In this document: one piece after another, positions 25,917-33,463 of the stretch
Layout: each line of letters starts with the position of its first letter
Numbering within the stretch: position 1 is the stretch's first letter
The notes under the pieces: generated by a model
Told to the model about the DNA's origin: nothing
The model's database searches: none
What the model saw: only the letters and a program-made list of their open reading frames with translations
Assembly: GCF_007971025.1 (NCBI RefSeq)
Contig: NZ_CP042436.1
Location: 2,852,001-2,916,000 of the forward strand
Length of the DNA stretch: 64,000 nt
Reading direction: 5' to 3'
Origin: Mucilaginibacter ginsenosidivorans
GTDB lineage: Bacteria; Bacteroidota; Bacteroidia; Sphingobacteriales; Sphingobacteriaceae
Made by a program: the position numbers and the translations under genes

Positions 25917-26429
25917 ATGTCAATTACTAAAGCTACAATTGCCGATACAACGGAATTAACCGCACTTGTTAACAGCGCCTACCGCGGGCAGTCGTCGCAG
26001 GCAGGATGGACCACCGAAGCTCATTTACTGGACGGTATTCGCATCGACGAGGAAACCATGAAGGGTTACCTGCAGTCGGGTGATATAACCATTTTGAAAT
26101 ACTGCAACAGCGAAGGAAAGATAATCGCCTGCGTTTACCTGGAGCCAAAAGACAACAAACGCCTGTATTTGGGGATGCTCAGCGTGTCACCAACCTTGCA
26201 GGCAGGGGGCATTGGGCGGCAGTTACTGCACGAGGCCGAGATATGGTGCCATAAACTTAATTGCGGGGTTATTTATATGACGGTGATCACCACGCGTACC
26301 GAATTGATAGACTGGTATAAGAGAAGGGGATATGTCGATACAGGTAAGCGGGAGCCTTTTCACGATGGCACGCGTTTCGGGATACCGAAAGCTCATATTG
26401 AATTAATGGTGCTGGAGAAAGAAGTTTGA
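25917..26429 (+). CDS. GNAT-family N-acetyltransferase
   Basis: A 170-residue GNAT domain. The acetyl-CoA-binding motif A reads LSVSPTLQAGGIGRQLLHEAE (QxxGxG at ~98-103). The C-terminal GVIYMTVITTRTELIDWYKRRGYVDTGKR segment is motif B. The early text TALVNSAYRGQSSQAGWTTEAHLL is typical of a GNAT subgroup acting on small molecules. The acceptor is unknown. The promoter boxes lie immediately before the ATG, so the mRNA may be leaderless. Confidence 0.92.
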   Translation: MSITKATIADTTELTALVNSAYRGQSSQAGWTTEAHLLDGIRIDEETMKGYLQSGDITILKYCNSEGKIIACVYLEPKDNKRLYLGMLSVSPTLQAGGIGRQLLHEAEIWCHKLNCGVIYMTVITTRTELIDWYKRRGYVDTGKREPFHDGTRFGIPKAHIELMVLEKEV

Positions 26430-26452
26430 CCCCCAAAAGACAAATTGAAGGT

Positions 26453-26668
26453 CTAATTTTCTGCGAAAATGAAAATCTCTTTCAAGTCGTTAACCATCGG
26501 GAAAGGTACTTTGCAGTTCTCCTTTAATTTCAGTGTGGCATAAGGACCGAATTGTAGTTCAAAATAGTCTAAAATATGCTTATTCGTCACCCGGAAGAAT
26601 ATATCGTACTTGCTTTGTATTTCTTCTAATTTTTGTTCGGCCTCGGCCGGTGCCTCAATCCCACTCAT
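26453..26668 (-). CDS. Small hypothetical protein
   Basis: A 71-residue soluble protein, MSGIEAPAEAEQKLEEIQSK at the start, helical first and then beta-rich (FFRVTNKHILDYFELQFGPYATLKLKENCKVPFPMV). The family is not recognised. Composition and codon use look protein-like, and the ATG is clean. It stands alone, convergent with the GNAT gene. The 194-bp gap after it (26669-26862) holds nothing recognisable. Confidence 0.55.
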   Translation of the reverse strand: MSGIEAPAEAEQKLEEIQSKYDIFFRVTNKHILDYFELQFGPYATLKLKENCKVPFPMVNDLKEIFIFAEN

Positions 26669-26862
26669 GGTATTTTTTGCGATGTTTAGTTTAAGTGTTA
26701 AACCTGGTTTTCAAAAATAGGAAGCCCGAACTCATGGTCCTGGAACGGCGCATCAAAGTGACCTATTTAATACAATGATAGGCCGATTTTTTATCATGAA
26801 AAATGATGCAGGTCACTTCAGGAAATGATCCTTTTGCAGATGGTATTGGCTGCTGGTTGCCG

Positions 26863-27555
26863 TTAATTCAACAACAATGTCAATACTTCTTTCAAATGCT
26901 CCACATGCCTGAAATTAGCGTGTTCTAAATTTGTTTCTACATGCTCATGTGCCCAGGTGGTATGGTACGGAACATGAATGGCATGCCCGCCAATGTTTAA
27001 GACAGGAATCACGTCCGACTTTAGCGAATTGCCTATCATCATAAATTCAGATGGCGGAATATCCAAATGACGTATCAGCTTGCGGTAATCAGCCTCGCCT
27101 TTTTCCGACATCACTTCGATGTGGTGAAAATAATTGCTCAACCCCGATTTTTTTAGTTTGCGTTCCTGGTCCAGCAGGTCGCCTTTGGTGGCCACAACAA
27201 TCCGGTAGTGGCCCTTCAGCGCTTCAAGCACCTCTTTTACATTATCCAGCAGTTCGATAGGTTCGTTCAACAATTCCTTGCCAAAACCGATGATTGTCTC
27301 AATAGCATCAACGCTGATGGTATTTCCGGACACTTTCAACGCCGCCTCTATCATCGACAGGATATAGCCTTTTATACCATAGCCGTATAAGGCAAGGTTT
27401 TCAATTTCGATCTTTAAAAGCTCGCGCGATAGCGTATGCTGCGGCATAAAATCCTCCATCAGCTCGCAAAATTTCTTTTCAGTTTCCTGGAAATAAGGCT
27501 CATTTACCCATAGGGTATCGTCGGCATCAAAAGCAATAACTTTAATGTTCATCAT
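26863..27555 (-). CDS. HAD-superfamily hydrolase
   Basis: A 230-residue protein. HAD motif I is AFDADDTLW (nucleophile Asp10, acid Asp12). The Thr/Ser of motif II is in VVATKGD, Lys of motif III in LKKSG, and motif IV in FMMIGNSLKSD. The cap is helical and inserted after motif I, as in subclass I phosphatases such as phosphoglycolate-phosphatase-like enzymes. The substrate is unknown. Two adjacent ATG codons make the start uncertain by one residue. Confidence 0.92.
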   Translation of the reverse strand: MMNIKVIAFDADDTLWVNEPYFQETEKKFCELMEDFMPQHTLSRELLKIEIENLALYGYGIKGYILSMIEAALKVSGNTISVDAIETIIGFGKELLNEPIELLDNVKEVLEALKGHYRIVVATKGDLLDQERKLKKSGLSNYFHHIEVMSEKGEADYRKLIRHLDIPPSEFMMIGNSLKSDVIPVLNIGGHAIHVPYHTTWAHEHVETNLEHANFRHVEHLKEVLTLLLN

Positions 27556-27668
27556 CGTACCAAAATCGATGCAATAATAAGTTTTTGATGGTCAAGAATT
27601 TCGCTTTAGAGGTAATAATTGTTCAAAAAAAGATACATATATTGCGCTATCCTAAACTTTTTGACAAA

Positions 27669-28784
27669 ATGATAAAAAATTACTCCCTCAAAAACTTACT
27701 GCTTATCGCCGCCGGTTCACTGCTTTTCGCTATAACATCCTGTAAAAAGGACAGCAAAACACAGGTAGCTCCCGGGGACGAGGTTGCAAAGCCGAAGACG
27801 CTCGGGTTTTACGAGACCAATGTCAATTCGAACCGTATATTGATGATGGCTGTATCGAAGATAGGCACGCAGGCAACCGGCTATAAATTGGTATTCGACA
27901 CGGGGTCGGGCGGAATGGTGATGGATGCCAATGGCATTTTACCTGTATCGATGATCACTGCTGATGGTTTTACTTTTTCGGGTGATTCGACCGTGGTCAA
28001 CGGTATCACGGTAACCAAGCAAACTTCGCATGTGGTTTATGGCGATGATAACAATACCAAGGATACGGTTTACGGCAACCTGGCCTATGCCGACGTTACC
28101 GTTGGCGATGCCAATGGCAACATTGTGGTTAAGCACATGCCTTTTTTCTTGTATTACAAGGCGGTAAATAATAAAGGGTTCCAATTTGGCGCACATTCTT
28201 TTGATGTACTGGGTGTTTCTTCGGAGTATGATATCACTTTTGCCGGCGGAGCGTACATTACCAGCCCATTCAGCTATTATGATCCGGGTAAAGGTTTGTT
28301 AAGAGGGTTTAAAATGGCTGCTCTTGGTTTATCTCATTTTTCCGATGCTGGCACTTATGTGCCTGCGCTAACCCTGGGGTTGACCAAAGCCGATATTAAT
28401 TCGGGCTTTAGCGTAGTGCAGTTGCTATATTTAAATGGTGACGGCTATATACCAGTTGTCCCTGGTTTAATCGGGGTTTCGAATGACAGTGTGGCGGCAG
28501 AAATGCTGTTCGACACGGGGACTTCCCCCTATAGTTACATTATGGAACCGAATGCGCCAACCGGGAATGTATTTGTTATCCCAACTAATAGCCGTATTAC
28601 TATTGCCACCAGTACCGGGTTTAGCTATGGCTATAGCGTAGGCGAAAATCAAAACCGTACTCTTGTTGAAAATCCTGCCACTTCAGGTTCTGGTATTTCA
28701 GTGTTTGGTCTTGATTTTTTTATCGAAAACGAGTATTTGCTCGATTTTACAGATCATTTCGTAGGCATAAAAAAAACTAATTAA
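27669..28784 (+). CDS. Pepsin-like (two-DTG) aspartic protease homologue, lipoprotein
   Basis: A 371-residue protein from ATG 27669 (longer in-frame starts are non-natural). AITSC with Cys25 followed by KK is a lipobox. Two aspartic-protease motifs are present: VFDTGSG (Asp77) and LFDTGTS (Asp282). Between them VVYGDDN (Tyr124), then YGNLAYADVTVG, resembles the pepsin flap and the following GxLGYDTVxVG. The C-terminus, VFGLDFFIENEYLLDFTDHF then VGIKK, matches the closing pepsin strand (GxxFxxxxYxxxD...VG). It is therefore a bilobal A1-type protein, rare in bacteria. It is transcribed alone and ends at a strong terminator. Confidence 0.8.
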   Translation: MIKNYSLKNLLLIAAGSLLFAITSCKKDSKTQVAPGDEVAKPKTLGFYETNVNSNRILMMAVSKIGTQATGYKLVFDTGSGGMVMDANGILPVSMITADGFTFSGDSTVVNGITVTKQTSHVVYGDDNNTKDTVYGNLAYADVTVGDANGNIVVKHMPFFLYYKAVNNKGFQFGAHSFDVLGVSSEYDITFAGGAYITSPFSYYDPGKGLLRGFKMAALGLSHFSDAGTYVPALTLGLTKADINSGFSVVQLLYLNGDGYIPVVPGLIGVSNDSVAAEMLFDTGTSPYSYIMEPNAPTGNVFVIPTNSRITIATSTGFSYGYSVGENQNRTLVENPATSGSGISVFGLDFFIENEYLLDFTDHFVGIKKTN

Positions 28785-28808
28785 GCCGGCTACTACAAGT
28801 TTTTAATT

Positions 28809-28858
28809 AAAAGACCCCGGGAATTGTTCGCCTGAACCTCCCGGGGTCTTTTTTTTCT
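28809..28858 (+). terminator. Rho-independent terminator after the pepsin-like gene
   Basis: AAGACCCCGGGA (28811-28822) pairs with TCCCGGGGTCTT (28839-28850), followed by a T-rich run to 28858. The 12-bp perfect stem is strong. Confidence 0.93.
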
Positions 28859-28933
28859 TTTTTTCGGGAACGATGCAACCTGTTTTGAAAAAGGGGTGTC
28901 TTATAACCAGCTGATCACCCCAAAGTATCTGAG

Positions 28934-29293
28934 ATGGAAGAAGTATTGCCCGAATTAAAGGAGTTTATTACAGGCTATTGCGAACGGTACAGGATAGCCA
29001 AGATCGATCCCGAAGCTTTGACCGTAGACACAAGTATCGACCTCGACCTGGATATAGTTGATATTGAAATGGACCTTTTTCTCGCCGAATTTACCGATAC
29101 ATTTCGCATCGATAATTCGAGGTTCACCTGGTATAAGTACGGGTACCCAAAAGGCTCGCCAACTGTCGAAGTGATACGCCGGCTGTTCGGCTACCGGTCG
29201 CCATGGGTAAAAAAACTGGCAAACCGGTTATATACGCCAAAGTTCAGGGTTTATAATCTGCAGCAGGCCGTTAAAAGCGGAAGGCTCGAATAA
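28934..29293 (+). CDS. DUF1493 family protein
   Basis: A 119-residue acidic protein with VDTSIDLDLDIVDIEMDLFL and FRIDNSRFTWYKYGYPKGSP, typical of DUF1493. This family has an acyl-carrier-like fold but no Ser of the phosphopantetheine type (DSL) here. The function is unknown. The C-terminal tail is basic. It has its own start after a terminator and shows no obvious partner. Confidence 0.72.
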   Translation: MEEVLPELKEFITGYCERYRIAKIDPEALTVDTSIDLDLDIVDIEMDLFLAEFTDTFRIDNSRFTWYKYGYPKGSPTVEVIRRLFGYRSPWVKKLANRLYTPKFRVYNLQQAVKSGRLE

Positions 29294-29419
29294 AGATAAC
29301 AGGCAGATATTCTTTTAGCAGCAGGCAGGGAACGGAGTAGCCTCTATCGGCGGGCTCAGCTTTCAAATTCCAGATACCTTCCGGTTTGGGGTTGCTTCGT
29401 TCCGTGTCTGCAGCGCGGA

Positions 29420-29764
29420 CTATCCTGTCACCTGTAGTTCCCTCACCTCCAAATACCCGTCTACTTCAAATACCGGTATCTCGCGGGCCATCTCAACTGC
29501 TTTATCCATGTTCTCTGCTTGTATTAACAGGTAACCGCCTACTATTTCTGCTCCAACTTTGTGTATGCCGTCTATCACTTCGGCATCCGGCCCTTTTATT
29601 ATTTTTCCGTTAAGTGAAAGTGCGCTTCCACCTAAAAAATTTCCGGTTGGGCCGTGTTTTTCAAACCATTTGTTCCAGTTGGCACGATGTGTTGATTGTT
29701 GCTCTTCAGTAGGCCGGTCGGCACGACCGTCGGGCTCGCGTACCAGGATAATGTATTTAGTCAT
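29420..29764 (-). CDS. YciI-like protein (DGPF domain)
   Basis: A 114-residue protein opening MTKYIILVREPDG, with FLGGSALSLNGKII, GPDAEVIDGIHKVGAEIVGGYLLIQAENMDKAVEMAREIP and a final EVRELQV. This is the DGPF/YCII-related fold of ferredoxin-like dimers. Such proteins are often found with ECF sigma factors, but none is adjacent here. The reaction is unknown. Confidence 0.9.
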   Translation of the reverse strand: MTKYIILVREPDGRADRPTEEQQSTHRANWNKWFEKHGPTGNFLGGSALSLNGKIIKGPDAEVIDGIHKVGAEIVGGYLLIQAENMDKAVEMAREIPVFEVDGYLEVRELQVTG

Positions 29765-29792
29765 AGTAGCAGATAGTAATAGTTTTTTGCTT

Positions 29793-31040
29793 TTAATAAG
29801 CCTGGAAGATCAATTTATCTCCCTGCTTCAAAGTGATATTTTTGACGGACCCGGTACCCTGGAAAGTATAGCCCATGCCTACAATATTTTCATCGTAAGG
29901 CGGTAATTGCGATTGATAAACCAGTTTATTGTTCACGTAGTATTGTATCTTATCTTTTGCACTGCGGCAATCAACCTTTACCCACTGCGACAGGTCGGAC
30001 CCGAACCCGGAAAGGTCATGGTCCTTGCCCGATTCGAAATAGCGCCCGTTAAGCAGTGCAAGGTTGGATATGCAGCCCTTGGCCGACAAAGGAATAATAA
30101 CGGGACTGTTGTCGGTAAATAACATTATATTGATGAACTCGCAGGCGGCTGCACCGTCGTGAAAATCATTTTTTATCTGCACACTGAATGAAAAGTTCTT
30201 TAAGGGAACAGGAGCGAAGTTGCCAACATTATAAAGCTCGGTAACAGGTGGCTGGGGTCCGAGCGGGATGTTTTTTTTGGTGATGGTAGCAGGCGTCACG
30301 TTCATAACCCCATCGCCAATAAATTCTTTTGTATCGAGATATACCGGGATGGGCTGATTAGCTATCAATGCGAGCCAGCCATCGGTAGGTATCATCAGGG
30401 TGTGTTCTTTCACTATTTTATTATTCACCAATAACTTTGCATGATAAAAACCGGGACGATAATATACAGATGTAAAAGTATGCCGTGCCTTATCAACAAC
30501 CGATCGCGTTGTTGGGTCCCAGGATTGCTGGATGAAGACTGAATCGGATGGATTTACCCTGGCATCGTAATCAAATATAACCGAATTGGGTATGCTGCGC
30601 GTTACGGGCCTGCTGCTGAAAGAAAATACGCCTTTAACAATAGGCCCAGGTTTCCTCACATACATCGCTACCAGGCTGATCATCGCCACGGCTATGATCA
30701 ATAATGCGGCGCTCCGCCAGGTTTTGCGATATTTTCCGGTTCTGGCAGCCGGGGCCGAAGTAGTTTCCCTTGTCGGACTGGCTTTGCGGGCAAAGGCTCT
30801 CCAGTTATCGAATCCGGCAAATTTCGCCAAAGTATCTAAAGTAGTGCTGCTTGGCAGATGATTGTATTCAACACGCCCCCAAAGCCGGCGTAATGTACTG
30901 GCGCTTAACGAGACTTTGGTTTTATCCAGGATGAGCTGGTTCAACAATTCAAAATCCTTACCCTGCCAGCGCGATGATTCGCCCCAGTCAAGCTGCTGTT
31001 CAATAATGGACAAAAGTTGTTTTACGGCTGAACTTTCCAT
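29793..31040 (-). CDS. Membrane-anchored regulator with PKD-like and lectin-like ectodomain
   Basis: A 415-residue protein; ATG 31040 is used rather than a TTG 21 bases upstream. Residues ~1-85 (WGESSRWQGKDFELLNQLI, STLRRLWGRVEYNHLPSSTT, LAKFAGFDNWRAFARK) look like a helical DNA-binding-type domain common in Bacteroidota. One membrane helix follows (~104-125). Outside, a PKD-like region (FDYDARVNPSDSVF to YYRPGFYHAKLLV) precedes a lectin-like jelly roll (LKNFSFSVQIKNDF to QWVKVDCRSAKDKIQYYVNN). It is divergent from an operon whose products share this jelly-roll type, so it probably controls them. Confidence 0.65.
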   Translation of the reverse strand: MESSAVKQLLSIIEQQLDWGESSRWQGKDFELLNQLILDKTKVSLSASTLRRLWGRVEYNHLPSSTTLDTLAKFAGFDNWRAFARKASPTRETTSAPAARTGKYRKTWRSAALLIIAVAMISLVAMYVRKPGPIVKGVFSFSSRPVTRSIPNSVIFDYDARVNPSDSVFIQQSWDPTTRSVVDKARHTFTSVYYRPGFYHAKLLVNNKIVKEHTLMIPTDGWLALIANQPIPVYLDTKEFIGDGVMNVTPATITKKNIPLGPQPPVTELYNVGNFAPVPLKNFSFSVQIKNDFHDGAAACEFINIMLFTDNSPVIIPLSAKGCISNLALLNGRYFESGKDHDLSGFGSDLSQWVKVDCRSAKDKIQYYVNNKLVYQSQLPPYDENIVGMGYTFQGTGSVKNITLKQGDKLIFQAY

Positions 31041-31178
31041 GTAACGGAGAAAACGTGTCAAGATACAGTTATCTGATTAGACGAACAATATGAGGCTTTT
31101 GTGACAAGGTATTTTCACTTTAACAATGTGCTGTATATCAGCATGATGAAACTTGAAAAAACTTGAACCTGAAATGAA

Positions 31179-31209
31179 TTGCCCCGGTTTTTCCGAAAAC
31201 CTAAGTTTG
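31179..31209 (+). promoter_or_regulatory. Promoter of the propeller/lectin/permease operon
   Basis: TTG at 31179-31181 and a perfect -7 box TAAGTTTG at 31202-31209 are separated by 20 bases. The expected start of transcription near 31215 leaves a leader of about 40 bases before the ATG at 31256. Confidence 0.65.
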
Positions 31210-31255
31210 AGTTAAAGCTGCCCCACGCTGTTTAAATCAAATTCAACTAACCAAT

Positions 31256-32179
31256 ATGAAGAAGCTAATTATGTCGATGCTATGCCTGTTTGCTGCCGGC
31301 GAATCGTATGCCCAAACCGGTATTTGGGATACACCTGATGCTTACCTGGGGCAAAAACCACCCGGTGATACGCCAAAGGTGTTCGCTCAAAAATTATTGA
31401 CGAAGAAAGATACTTTCGCGTTCGACAGGGTCGCCTTTTCGGCCGATGGCACGGAATTTTATTACCCCAGCAGTAATACCTGGTTCGATAGCAAACCCAA
31501 CAAAATACGGTATTTCAAATTCGGGAAAGGTAAATGGCACGGCCCTTACATATTTCAGCCCTATTACTATGCGCCAACTTTTTCGCCGGACGGTAACACA
31601 CTTTATTTATTAGGCGGTGTGAAAGACGGTAAGCATTCATTTGTATCACAGGTGCATCGTAAGCCCGGCGGCGGCTGGACCGATCCTGTCGTCTATTTAA
31701 AAAAAGAGTACGGCCTGTACGATTTTATGCCAACCAGCAGCGGTGTGTGCTATGTGGGCAGCAATGTACATAAAGGGAAGATGCGTGATTTTAGTGATTA
31801 CGATATAAGTTCGCTTACCATGTCGGCGAAAGATACGGTGGTCAAAAGCCTTGGTCCGCCCATTAACACACCGGGTTTCGATGGCGACTTTTTTGTGGCC
31901 AAAGACGAATCCTACATCATCGTCAGCGCTAAGGAGACCAAAGATTTTGAATGCGAGTTGTGGATCAGCTTTCATAAACCGGATAAAACCTGGACGAGGC
32001 CTGTTAGTCTTGGTCCGCTGATCAATAATGGTGCGGCGCATCGCTGGGGTGAATATGTATCGCCTGATGGCAAATACCTATTCTACTCAACTGGGCATGG
32101 CCCGAAGGACTGCCATATAGTATGGGTGAGGTTCGATTATCTTCTGGCCAAATTGAAAAAGGAAAACCTTAAAAATTAA
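31256..32179 (+). CDS. Secreted PD40/TolB-like beta-propeller protein
   Basis: A 307-residue protein with a signal peptide (1-19, ending YAQ). Propeller repeats contain FSADGTEFYYPS, FSPDGNTLYLLGG and VSPDGKYLFYSTG, the SPDG motif of PD40 (WD40-like) blades. These domains bind peptides or proteins outside the membrane. It is the first gene of a four-gene operon followed by two lectin-fold proteins and an FtsX-type permease (gaps of 4, 1 and 4 bases). Confidence 0.85.
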   Translation: MKKLIMSMLCLFAAGESYAQTGIWDTPDAYLGQKPPGDTPKVFAQKLLTKKDTFAFDRVAFSADGTEFYYPSSNTWFDSKPNKIRYFKFGKGKWHGPYIFQPYYYAPTFSPDGNTLYLLGGVKDGKHSFVSQVHRKPGGGWTDPVVYLKKEYGLYDFMPTSSGVCYVGSNVHKGKMRDFSDYDISSLTMSAKDTVVKSLGPPINTPGFDGDFFVAKDESYIIVSAKETKDFECELWISFHKPDKTWTRPVSLGPLINNGAAHRWGEYVSPDGKYLFYSTGHGPKDCHIVWVRFDYLLAKLKKENLKN

Positions 32180-32183
32180 GACC

Positions 32184-32819
32184 ATGAAGAAGCTCTTTTT
32201 TTTATTAGCAATGCTCACGTCCGTAGGCACAGCATTTAGCCAAAAACTCGATCTGCAAAAAATGCTCGCAGGACACAAGCTGGCTGGAGTTCCGGCAAGC
32301 GACGCACAGCCGATGCAGGATGGCGACAAAAAAGGCATTACCATCAAAAATAATGTATGGCTCACCGGCGTCGATTTTAGTTATGGGACTATCGAGGTAG
32401 ATATAAAGGGTCGCAATGAGTTTCTGCATAGCTTTCCCGGAATAGCATTCCATGCCGCGGATACTTCCAAAAATTATGACGTAGTGTATTTCCGGCCTTT
32501 TAATTTTCAACATGCCGATACTGCGCGCCGCAAATGGTCTGTACAGTATGTCAGCCTGCCATACTATCCCTATGATCGTTTGCGAAAAGAAAACACAGGC
32601 CAGTTTGAAAGTGAGATATTTCCAAACCCTAAACCTGGGGGCTGGCTGCATGCACGAATTGTTGTGAGCCGCGATAGCATTAAAGTTTATGTGAACGGCA
32701 TGAATAAGCCATCGCTGGTGACTAAAAACCTGCAAATGAGACCAAACGGGCAGGTAGGTTTATGGGCCGACCTGACAACTGCCGACTTTGCCAATTTATC
32801 CATCAATAAAGATAACTGA
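32184..32819 (+). CDS. Secreted lectin-like jelly-roll (LamG / DUF1080-like) protein
   Basis: A 211-residue protein with a signal peptide (about 1-19). The jelly roll includes DFSYGTIEVDIKGRN, FPGIAFHAADTSKNYDVVYF, GGWLHARIVVSRDSIKVYVN and GQVGLWADLTTADFANL. This is the concanavalin-A-like fold that binds or cleaves sugars (related to 3-keto-disaccharide hydrolase domains); catalytic residues were not identified. It is paralogous to the following gene. Confidence 0.8.
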   Translation: MKKLFFLLAMLTSVGTAFSQKLDLQKMLAGHKLAGVPASDAQPMQDGDKKGITIKNNVWLTGVDFSYGTIEVDIKGRNEFLHSFPGIAFHAADTSKNYDVVYFRPFNFQHADTARRKWSVQYVSLPYYPYDRLRKENTGQFESEIFPNPKPGGWLHARIVVSRDSIKVYVNGMNKPSLVTKNLQMRPNGQVGLWADLTTADFANLSINKDN

Positions 32820-32820
32820 G

Positions 32821-33459
32821 ATGAAAGCTTTGTTCACAGTGCTGCTGTTGACTTTGACCGGACTGGTCTTCGCGCAGCAAAAAAAGATACACGATTACTC
32901 CGTGATCAAGCCTGCCCAATGGGTGATCCCCAACTCGGGCGGGGTAAGTTACAGCATGGGCAATTACCTGGGTTCGACGGCACTGATGATCAGAAAGAAT
33001 TTTGCTGACTATAAGTTCGGGGCGGTCGCCTACCCAAAAGGCCTGAATTTCACCGATGGCGAGATCGAACTCGACCTGGCATCCACCACGGGTACCGAAT
33101 ACCTCGGCTTTGCATTCAGGATAAAAGACGCGCATCATTACGAAACGGTTTACTTCCGGCCGGCGTCATCAGGCACCATCAACGCCATCCAGTATATGCC
33201 TGAGAAAAAGGCCGAATTTAATTGGTGGGATTACGAGGATGCCAAACACCAGGCGAAAGCTACGTTGCCGGCAAAAACCTGGTTCCATGTAAAAGCGGTG
33301 ATCAAAGGGCGGCAATTGACGGTGTATGTCGATCACCAGGATAAACCGGCAATGATCTATAACAGCCTTGATCCCGGACTTAAAAGCGGTTTCGTCGGTT
33401 TCTGGTTCGGTAACAATTTAGAATGCGCCTACAAGAACCTTGTCGTTAAAACCTATTGA
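32821..33459 (+). CDS. Second secreted lectin-like jelly-roll protein
   Basis: A 212-residue protein from ATG 32821, one base after the previous stop. Signal peptide 1-16 (FAQ). The fold parallels the upstream gene: FTDGEIELDLAST, YLGFAFRIKDAHHYETVYF, TWFHVKAVIKGRQLTVYVD and SGFVGFWFGNNLECAYKNLVV. The pair probably arose by duplication. It ends four bases before the permease ATG. Confidence 0.8.
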   Translation: MKALFTVLLLTLTGLVFAQQKKIHDYSVIKPAQWVIPNSGGVSYSMGNYLGSTALMIRKNFADYKFGAVAYPKGLNFTDGEIELDLASTTGTEYLGFAFRIKDAHHYETVYFRPASSGTINAIQYMPEKKAEFNWWDYEDAKHQAKATLPAKTWFHVKAVIKGRQLTVYVDHQDKPAMIYNSLDPGLKSGFVGFWFGNNLECAYKNLVVKTY

Positions 33460-33463
33460 AGCC

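Noticed and set aside
31077..31087. A single ATTAGACGAAC word resembling a LytTR half-site
   Set aside because: There is no second copy 20-22 bases away, and the divergent genes are not linked to a LytTR regulator.
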